This document shows, in pieces, positions 1-5,489 of a stretch of 56,438 nt of DNA. This stretch comes from a virus: positions 1 to 56,438 of IMG/VR virus record IMGVR_UViG_3300037861_000214; one strand, 5' to 3'. How positions within the stretch are numbered: the first letter of the stretch is position 1; each line of letters starts with the position of its first letter. The notes beneath the pieces were generated by a model. It ran no database searches. It was given only the letters and a program-made list of their open reading frames with translations, and was not told where the DNA came from. The position numbers and the translations under genes were made by a program.

Positions 1-603
1 TATTAAACCTTGAGGTAGGGAGGTCATTGGGGTATTTTCTAAATTAAGATTACCTTTTACTGATAAACCTTGAGGTAGACTGGTTATTTTAGTTCCAAAT
101 AAATTAAGATTACCTTTTACTTTTAAACCTTGAGGTAGGGAGGTTATTGGAGTATCATATAAATAAAGATCACCTCCTACTATTAAACCTTGAGGTAGGG
201 AGGTTATTTGGGTTTTAGCTAGATTAAGATAACCTCCTACTTTTAAACCTTGAGGTAGACTGGTTATTTTAGTTCCATATAAATAAAGAGAACCTCCTAC
301 TTTTAAATCTTGAGGTAGGGAGGTTATTGGGGTATCTCTTAAATAAAGATCACCTCCTACTGTTAAACCTTGGGGTAGTGAGGTTATGGGGGTATTACTT
401 AAATAAAGATCCTTTCCTACTGTTAAACCTTGGGGTAGGGAAGTTATGGGAGTGTTGGATATATCTAAATTACCTTGGCTCCCATCCTTCATGTATTGTT
501 GAATTTTCTTTTGAGTAGCAATTAAAAAATTCTTAGAGCGTTCTTCTTTGGAACGTCTAGGGACTAGGATTTTATTTTCTAGTAGGTCTATTAGTTTTAT
601 CAT
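1..603 (-). CDS. LRR-like repeat protein with MIKLIDLLE leader, partial at left edge
   Basis: Reading from an ATG at 603-601, the frame stays open to the left edge, so the C-terminus is missing (at least 201 residues). It starts MIKLIDLLENKIL, followed by a basic segment (RRSKEERSKN) and a predicted helix ending KDGSQG. At least eight 20-residue repeats of the form xLxLxxTxITSLPQGLxVGG follow. It is the sixth member of the paralogous array to its right. Its ATG overlaps the stop of the next gene (ATGA), suggesting translational coupling. Function is unknown. The repeat suggests a solenoid binding surface, and the leader resembles a T4 capsid-targeting peptide (inference). Confidence 0.85.
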   Translation of the reverse strand, partial: MIKLIDLLENKILVPRRSKEERSKNFLIATQKKIQQYMKDGSQGNLDISNTPITSLPQGLTVGKDLYLSNTPITSLPQGLTVGGDLYLRDTPITSLPQDLKVGGSLYLYGTKITSLPQGLKVGGYLNLAKTQITSLPQGLIVGGDLYLYDTPITSLPQGLKVKGNLNLFGTKITSLPQGLSVKGNLNLENTPMTSLPQGLI

Positions 604-1256
604 TGTGTTTTCATAATAATATCACCTTTTACTCCAGGTACCATTTGTTTAATTTGTTCTTTAGTATACTTTTCAGACATAGGTGTATTAATTAAATAAA
701 GATTACCTCCCACTGTTAAATCTTGGGGTAGAAAGGTTATTTTAGTTCCATATAAATAAAGAACACCACCTACCATTAAACCTTGAGGGAGGGAGGTTAT
801 TGAGGTTTTAGTTAAAAATAAACTTCCTCCTACTGTTAAGCCTTGAGGAAGGGAGGTTGTTTTAGTACCACCTAAATCAAGATAACCTTTTACTATTAAA
901 TCTTGAGGGAGGGAGGTGATTTTGGTATCTGATAAATTGAGATAACCTTCTACTTTTAAATCTTGAGGGAGGGAGGTTATAGGGGTATTACCTAAATGAA
1001 GACCACCTCCCACTGTTAATCCTTGAGGTAGGGAGGTTATTGAGGTACCACTTAAATTAAGATTACCCCCTACTTTTAAATCTTGAGGGAGGGAAGTTAT
1101 GGGAGTGTTGGATATATCTAAATTACCTTTACTTCCATCCTTTATATACTGTTGGATTTTCTTTTGGGTGGCAATTAAATAATTCTTAGAGCGTTCTTCA
1201 GGGGAACGTCTTGTAACAAGAATTTTGTTTTCTAAGAGATCTATTAATTTTATCAT
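600..1256 (-). CDS. LRR-like repeat protein with MIKLIDLLE leader (218 aa)
   Basis: The first ~44 residues are nearly identical to the other paralogues (MIKLIDLLENKILVTRR...). Seven full 20-residue SLPQxLxVGG repeats and a capping half-repeat follow, then a conserved C-terminal segment (YTKEQIKQMVPGVKG). Consensus positions barely change, while the x positions in xLxLxxT differ from repeat to repeat. The C-terminus diverges (DIIMKTQ) from the usual xIYL. Its ATG overlaps by one base the stop of the 1256-2005 gene (TAATG). Function is unknown; a ligand-binding solenoid is the simplest structural reading. Confidence 0.9.
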   Translation of the reverse strand: MIKLIDLLENKILVTRRSPEERSKNYLIATQKKIQQYIKDGSKGNLDISNTPITSLPQDLKVGGNLNLSGTSITSLPQGLTVGGGLHLGNTPITSLPQDLKVEGYLNLSDTKITSLPQDLIVKGYLDLGGTKTTSLPQGLTVGGSLFLTKTSITSLPQGLMVGGVLYLYGTKITFLPQDLTVGGNLYLINTPMSEKYTKEQIKQMVPGVKGDIIMKTQ

Positions 1257-2005
1257 TATGAAATTCCTATAATATCGGTATATTCTTTTATATTACCCTT
1301 TGAAATTTGTTTATCTAACCCATCATACCCATCAATTTTTCCATTATCTAATACCGCCAAAGCAACAACTACTAAATTCTTCCAGGTTTTTGGAAATTTA
1401 TCTTGAAGTTGTTTTAACATTTGCTCTGATTTTACTTTAATATAATAAAAAGTTACATTATTTGTATAGTAATAATCATTAAAGTGATCGGGGGCTTTAT
1501 AAGTTGTACACCATGAGGAATCTTTTCCACCATCACTACAGTCTCTAAATGCAAATTGGGATAATCCAAGCTTACGGGATGCCTCATGGGTATGAGGAGT
1601 CATTATTAGTAGGTCTGCAGTGTCTACTACCGTATCGTAATCTGATTCTAGGTCTTTGGTAGATACATTTTCTCCTGAGTTATTAATGCCATCAACTTCA
1701 TCTTGTAAATCTTTAAATAATTTGAATTGATATACATCTTTAGTTTTTGCTTTACCTTTTTCTAGAAATGTATTAAATTCTTCAATTGTGTTTCGTAGCT
1801 CATCTAAATCAGTAACTTGTTTATTAACCCATTGTTTTGCCATCCAACCTACATACTTTCGGGTTGGTGATGGGTCTATATCAATTAAAGCTTTTAGTTC
1901 GTCTTGGGTTAATTTACCTGAGTTGACATACTGTTTTGCCTGTTTTACGTTTTCTAAAATTGAATGTTTGTTTTCAATTAGAAGTTTTGGATTGTTAAAT
2001 TTCAT
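1256..2005 (-). CDS. Phage protein with SWCT motif, inserted in the LRR array (249 aa)
   Basis: I do not recognise a named domain. The N-terminus (MKFNNPKLLIENKHSILEN) contains two [LI]-[IL]-E sites like those in neighbouring leaders. Residues ~20-60 hold a helical segment ending DPSPTRKYVGWMAKQW, which I recall, without being able to check, from hypothetical proteins of other large phages. A compact C-terminal region has a DCSDGG...SSWCTTY motif (W165, C166), a Tyr-rich stretch and a YYIKV strand, which could be an active site. It sits between LRR-like paralogues and is preceded by a remnant of an LRR start. Candidate packaged cargo protein. Confidence 0.8.
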   Translation of the reverse strand: MKFNNPKLLIENKHSILENVKQAKQYVNSGKLTQDELKALIDIDPSPTRKYVGWMAKQWVNKQVTDLDELRNTIEEFNTFLEKGKAKTKDVYQFKLFKDLQDEVDGINNSGENVSTKDLESDYDTVVDTADLLIMTPHTHEASRKLGLSQFAFRDCSDGGKDSSWCTTYKAPDHFNDYYYTNNVTFYYIKVKSEQMLKQLQDKFPKTWKNLVVVALAVLDNGKIDGYDGLDKQISKGNIKEYTDIIGIS

Positions 2006-2017
2006 TTTGTTATTTTA

Positions 2018-2032
2018 TATTAGTTTTATCAT
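2018..2032 (-). repeat. Recombination scar: first five codons of an LRR paralogue
   Basis: On the minus strand the leader of the 1256-2005 gene contains ATGATAAAACTAATA, the first five codons (MIKLI) of the LRR paralogues, but the frame does not continue. An identical 15-base remnant lies at 2944-2958. In both cases the flanking bases towards the upstream LRR stop also match. This is what is expected if the unrelated gene entered, or the array recombined, just inside the start of a paralogue. Confidence 0.7.
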
Positions 2033-2039
2033 TATATGT

Positions 2040-2567
2040 TTATAAATATATACTACCTTTTACTCCAGGCACCATTTGTTTAATTTGTTCTTCACTATAT
2101 TTTTTGGAAAGTGGGGTATTAGATAAATCAAGAAAACCTCCTACTTTTAAATCTTTAGGTAGGGTGGTTATTTCAGTATCATATAAATAAATACCACCTC
2201 CTACTGTTAAACCTTGTGGTAGGGAGGTTATTTTAGTATTAGCTAGATTAAGAGTACCTCCTACTGTTAAACCTTGAGGGAGGGAGGTTATTAGGGTGTT
2301 TTGTAAATCAAGGTAACTACCTACTTTTAAACCTTGAGGGAGGGAGGTTAATTTAGTACCCATTAAATTAAGATCACCTCCTACTGTTAAGCCTTGAGGT
2401 AGGGAGGTTATTGGGGTATTTCTTAAATCAAGATCACCTTTACTCCCATCCTTAATGTATTGTTGAATTTTCTTTTGAGTAGCAATTATATAATTCTTAG
2501 AGCGTTCTTCAGGAGAGCGTCTAGGGACTAGTATTTTATTTTCTAAGAGATCTATTAGTTTTATCAT
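2040..2567 (-). CDS. LRR-like repeat protein with MIKLIDLLE leader (175 aa)
   Basis: Leader MIKLIDLLENKILVPRR, helical linker, then five full 20-residue repeats and a cap, ending YSEEQIKQMVPGVKGSIYL. It is one of the two shortest paralogues. Copy number differs between neighbours (5, 5, 7, 7, 9 and at least 8 repeats) in whole 60-nt units, consistent with unequal recombination. Its ATG overlaps the stop of the 2564-2938 gene (ATGA-type overlap of 4 nt). Function is unknown. Confidence 0.9.
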   Translation of the reverse strand: MIKLIDLLENKILVPRRSPEERSKNYIIATQKKIQQYIKDGSKGDLDLRNTPITSLPQGLTVGGDLNLMGTKLTSLPQGLKVGSYLDLQNTLITSLPQGLTVGGTLNLANTKITSLPQGLTVGGGIYLYDTEITTLPKDLKVGGFLDLSNTPLSKKYSEEQIKQMVPGVKGSIYL

Positions 2568-2938
2568 TTTACAATTTTAAAGTTTTTACCTTTATATTTT
2601 TCTTCTTTTGCTTTAGATAATGCTTCTTCTTCAGATCTTGCTTTTACCATAATATAGTCATCATCATAATTATCGTCTCTATATACCCAGTATTGTACCT
2701 CATATTCTTTTTCCTCTGATTCGTTTAAATTATTAAAATTTAATTCAGTAAGAGAGGATGCAATAGAAAATCTTAATAGGGATTTATCCCTAGGTGTTTG
2801 GAAGTAGTCTGGGAAGTCATTTGTTAGTTGATTATAAATAATGTTAACCTTCTGTTTGGCTTTTAAATCTTCATCGCTCATATTGCTCTCTAAAATACGA
2901 TTAGTATTCCAAGAATGTACATCAAAATTATCTTTCAT
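2564..2938 (-). CDS. Small acidic protein with internal LNE site (124 aa)
   Basis: Not recognised. The N-terminus (FDVHSWNTNRILESN) includes an ILE site. A helical region runs to residue ~70, followed by NNLNESEEKEYEVQYW, where LNE (71-73) marks a boundary to an acidic beta-rich domain (YRDDNYDDDYIMVKARSEEEALSKAKEE). The LNE boundary matches the linkers of the polyvalent protein at 5486-7939, so I infer it may be processed in the same way. The gene interrupts the LRR array and carries an LRR start remnant just upstream (2944-2958). Confidence 0.8.
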   Translation of the reverse strand: MKDNFDVHSWNTNRILESNMSDEDLKAKQKVNIIYNQLTNDFPDYFQTPRDKSLLRFSIASSLTELNFNNLNESEEKEYEVQYWVYRDDNYDDDYIMVKARSEEEALSKAKEEKYKGKNFKIVK

Positions 2939-2943
2939 AGTGT

Positions 2944-2958
2944 TATTAGTTTTATCAT
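2944..2958 (-). repeat. Recombination scar: second remnant of an LRR start
   Basis: Same 15-base MIKLI-coding remnant as at 2018-2032, lying in the short leader of the 2564-2938 gene. The ~30 bases between this remnant and the upstream LRR stop codon are identical in both places (TATTTATAAACATATA then ATG). Confidence 0.7.
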
Positions 2959-2965
2959 TATATGT

Positions 2966-3733
2966 TTATAAATATATACTACCTTTTACTCCAGGTACCA
3001 TTTGTTTAATTTGTTCTTTAGTGGATTTTTTAGAAAGGGGTGTATTTCTTAAATCAAGAGAACCTCCTACTGTTAAACCTTGAGGTAGGGTGGTGATTTT
3101 AGTATTATATAAATAAAGATCACCTCCTACTGTTAATCCTTGAGGTAGGGAGGTTATTTCACTATTATTTAAATAAAGACCACCTCCTACTTTTAAGCCT
3201 TGAGGTAGGGAGGTTATTGGGGTACTATTTAAATCAAGATCACCTCCTACTATTAAACCTTGAGGTAGGGAGGTTATTTCAGTATCATATAAATAAAGAT
3301 AACCTCCTACTTTTAAATCTTGAGGTAGGGAAGTTATTTTAGTACTATTTAAATCAAGATAACCTCCTACTGTTAAGCCTTGGGGTAGGGTAGTTATTAA
3401 TGTACCCCCTAAATAAAGATCACCCCCTACTTTTAAATTATTAGGTAGGGAGATTATTTTAGTCCTAAATAAATCAAGAGTACCTCCTACTGTTAAATCT
3501 TGTGGTAATGAGGTTATTGGGGTACTATTTAAATTAAGATCACCTCCTACTTTTAAACCTTGAGGTAATGAGGTTATTGGGGTGTTTTTTAAATTAAGAC
3601 CACCTTTACTTCCATCCTTCATGTATTGTTGAATCTTTTTTTGAGTAGCGATTACATAATTCTTAGAACGTTCTTCAGGGGAACGTCTTGTAACAAGAAT
3701 TTTGTTTTCTAGTAAATCTATTAATTTTATCAT
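2966..3733 (-). CDS. LRR-like repeat protein with MIKLIDLLE leader (longest, 255 aa)
   Basis: The longest paralogue, with nine full 20-residue repeats plus a cap. An in-frame ATG eight codons upstream (3757) would add MKYIYKNK, but that lies inside the end of the preceding gene, and the conserved MIKLIDLL start at 3733 is shared by every paralogue, so I use 3733. Repeat variation is concentrated at the x positions of xLxLxxT (DLNLNS, TLDLFR, DLYLGG, YLYLYD, GLYLNN). The C-terminal cap is STKEQIKQMVPGVKGSIYL. Confidence 0.9.
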   Translation of the reverse strand: MIKLIDLLENKILVTRRSPEERSKNYVIATQKKIQQYMKDGSKGGLNLKNTPITSLPQGLKVGGDLNLNSTPITSLPQDLTVGGTLDLFRTKIISLPNNLKVGGDLYLGGTLITTLPQGLTVGGYLDLNSTKITSLPQDLKVGGYLYLYDTEITSLPQGLIVGGDLDLNSTPITSLPQGLKVGGGLYLNNSEITSLPQGLTVGGDLYLYNTKITTLPQGLTVGGSLDLRNTPLSKKSTKEQIKQMVPGVKGSIYL

Positions 3734-3740
3734 TTTATTT

Positions 3741-4388
3741 TTATAAATATATTTCACCTTTTACTCCAGGTACCATTTGTTTGATTTGTTGTATAGAGTA
3801 TTTTTTAGAAAGGAGTGTATTAATTAAATCAAGATAACCTCCTACTGTTAAACCCTGAGGTAGGGTGGTGATTTTGCTCCCATATAAATTAAGATTACCT
3901 CCTACTTTTAAATCTTGAGGTAGGGAGGTTATTGGGGTATCTCTTAAATAAAGACTGCCTTCTACTTTTAATCCTTGAGGTAATAAGGTAATAGGAGTAT
4001 ATGATAAATAAAGATCACTTCCTACCGTTAATCCTTGGGGTAGTGAGGTTATTGGGGTACTAGTTAAATAAATATAACCTCCTACTTTTAAACCTTGAGG
4101 TAGGGAGGTTATTGAAGTATCTCTTAAATCAAGAAAACCTCCTACTGTTAAGCCCGGAGGTAAAAAGGTTATTTTAGTATTACCTAAATCAAGAGAACCT
4201 CCTACTGTTAAACCTTGAGGGAGAGCGGTTATTGGGGTATTTCTTAAATCAAGAGTACCTTTACTTCCATCCTTCATGTATTGTTGGATTTTCTTTTGAG
4301 TAGCGATTACATAATTCTTAGAACGTTCTTCAGGAGAGCGTCTAGGGACTAGTATTTTATTTTCTAAGAGATCTATTAATTTTATCAT
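3741..4388 (-). CDS. LRR-like repeat protein with MIKLIDLLE leader (215 aa)
   Basis: Leader MIKLIDLLENKILVPRR, seven full 20-residue repeats and the standard cap (YSIQQIKQMVPGVKGEIYL). One repeat has LPPGL for LPQGL, and several have FLP or LLP for SLP. Its ATG overlaps the stop of the 4388-4915 gene, and its own stop lies 7 nt before the start of the 2966-3733 gene. Function unknown; same family as its neighbours. Confidence 0.9.
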   Translation of the reverse strand: MIKLIDLLENKILVPRRSPEERSKNYVIATQKKIQQYMKDGSKGTLDLRNTPITALPQGLTVGGSLDLGNTKITFLPPGLTVGGFLDLRDTSITSLPQGLKVGGYIYLTSTPITSLPQGLTVGSDLYLSYTPITLLPQGLKVEGSLYLRDTPITSLPQDLKVGGNLNLYGSKITTLPQGLTVGGYLDLINTLLSKKYSIQQIKQMVPGVKGEIYL

Positions 4389-4915
4389 TATATATAAATT
4401 TCACCTTTCACACTAGGTACCATTTGTCTAATTTGTTCTTCACTATATTTTTTGGAAAGTGGGGTACTAGTTAAATCAAGATCACCTCCTACTGTTAAAT
4501 CTTGAGGTAGGGAGGTTATTTTAGTCCAAAATAAATTAAGATCACTTCCTACTTTTAAACCTTGAGGTAGGGAGGTTATTTTGCTCCCAGATAAATCAAG
4601 AAAACCTCCTACTGTTAAACCTTGAGGTAGGGAGGTTATTGGTGTATTTCTTAAACTAAGAAAACCTCCTACTGTTAAACCTTGAGGTAGGGAGGTTATT
4701 TTAGTCCCAAATAAACCAAGATAACCTCCTACTTTTAAACCTTGAGGTAATGAGGTTATTGGAGTACCTACTAAACCAAGATCACCTTTACTACCATCCT
4801 TTATATACTGTTGGATTTTCTTTTGAGTAGCAATTACATAATTCTTAGAGCGTTCTTCAGGGGAACGTCTAGGGACTAATATTTTGTTTTCTAAGAGATC
4901 CATTAATTTTATCAT
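4388..4915 (-). CDS. LRR-like repeat protein with MIKLMDLLE leader (175 aa)
   Basis: The first LRR paralogue in transcription order. Leader MIKLMDLLENKIL, then five full repeats and a cap (YSEEQIRQMVPSVKGEIYI). Variable positions hold bulky residues in places (DLNLFW, YLGLFG), consistent with a diversified contact surface. It follows directly after the zinc protein at 4917-5489 with no gap, so the array probably shares a transcript with the polyvalent gene upstream. Confidence 0.9.
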   Translation of the reverse strand: MIKLMDLLENKILVPRRSPEERSKNYVIATQKKIQQYIKDGSKGDLGLVGTPITSLPQGLKVGGYLGLFGTKITSLPQGLTVGGFLSLRNTPITSLPQGLTVGGFLDLSGSKITSLPQGLKVGSDLNLFWTKITSLPQDLTVGGDLDLTSTPLSKKYSEEQIRQMVPSVKGEIYI

Positions 4916-4916
4916 T

Positions 4917-5489
4917 TTATTTTTTTAAACTGTTTAAATACTCAATTACTGATTCAACATGTTCATTTACCTGGTCTTCATTTATGTTGCCTCTCCATTT
5001 TTCTATATCTCCTGCTTCTGTGATGAAATTGTTATTTTCCGATAATTTATCTTTAACGTATTCTTTAAAATCTCTAATTTTATTATCTATTTCACTATTA
5101 ATTATATCACGTTTATATTCTTCAAACTTACCTGTTCTTTTCAATTCATCTTCAAACTTAATAACACATTTAAAGCAGGTTTTATGTATTTTAAAAAATT
5201 CTTTATCATTTCTATTATTCATTAAATCTTTACAATTTGGACAAAATAAAGGCATATTGTGTAATTTTTTTGCTTTGTCTAGTTTTGTAATGTTTTGTTT
5301 AATACCATCAATAATTGTCCAAGAACGGTCATCTGCTTCCCAAACGTCACCCTCTTTATAAAATTTTTCTGCTGGGGTATATCCCACGCTGGTTTCTGTT
5401 TTATCGCCATACTTGCCCTTAACAAGATTTCTCATTCTTTCTACATCTCTCTTTTCAAACTCCCGGTTTAAACCTGCTATCTTACTCAT
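4917..5489 (-). CDS. Zinc-binding protein with CPNC...CFKC (190 aa)
   Basis: Contains two Cys pairs, CPNC (83-86) and CFKC (105-108), spaced as a single zinc ribbon, flanked by charged helices. The C-terminal part is helical with possible processing sites FITE-A (ITE 156-158) and NINE-D (INE 169-171). I recall similar hypothetical zinc proteins in T4-like phages but cannot name a function. It overlaps the stop of the polyvalent gene by 4 nt and abuts the first LRR paralogue, placing it in the proposed cargo operon. Confidence 0.8.
   Translation of the reverse strand: MSKIAGLNREFEKRDVERMRNLVKGKYGDKTETSVGYTPAEKFYKEGDVWEADDRSWTIIDGIKQNITKLDKAKKLHNMPLFCPNCKDLMNNRNDKEFFKIHKTCFKCVIKFEDELKRTGKFEEYKRDIINSEIDNKIRDFKEYVKDKLSENNNFITEAGDIEKWRGNINEDQVNEHVESVIEYLNSLKK

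Larger units (their letters stand above)
1..4790 (-). repeat. 60-nt coding repeat array (LRR-like units) across six paralogues
   Basis: About 45 in-frame units of 60 nt, each encoding a 20-residue SLPQGLxVGGxLxLxxTxIT repeat, are spread over six genes with strong DNA identity in the conserved half (AAACCTTGAGGTAGGGAGGT on the plus strand) and divergence in the other half. Gaps at about 1257-2039 and 2568-2965 hold non-repeat genes. Confidence 0.9.

Noticed and set aside
1-4800. Regular ~60-nt repeats that might be taken for a CRISPR array
   Set aside because: The repeats keep one reading frame, encode a continuous 20-residue protein repeat and have no separate spacers.
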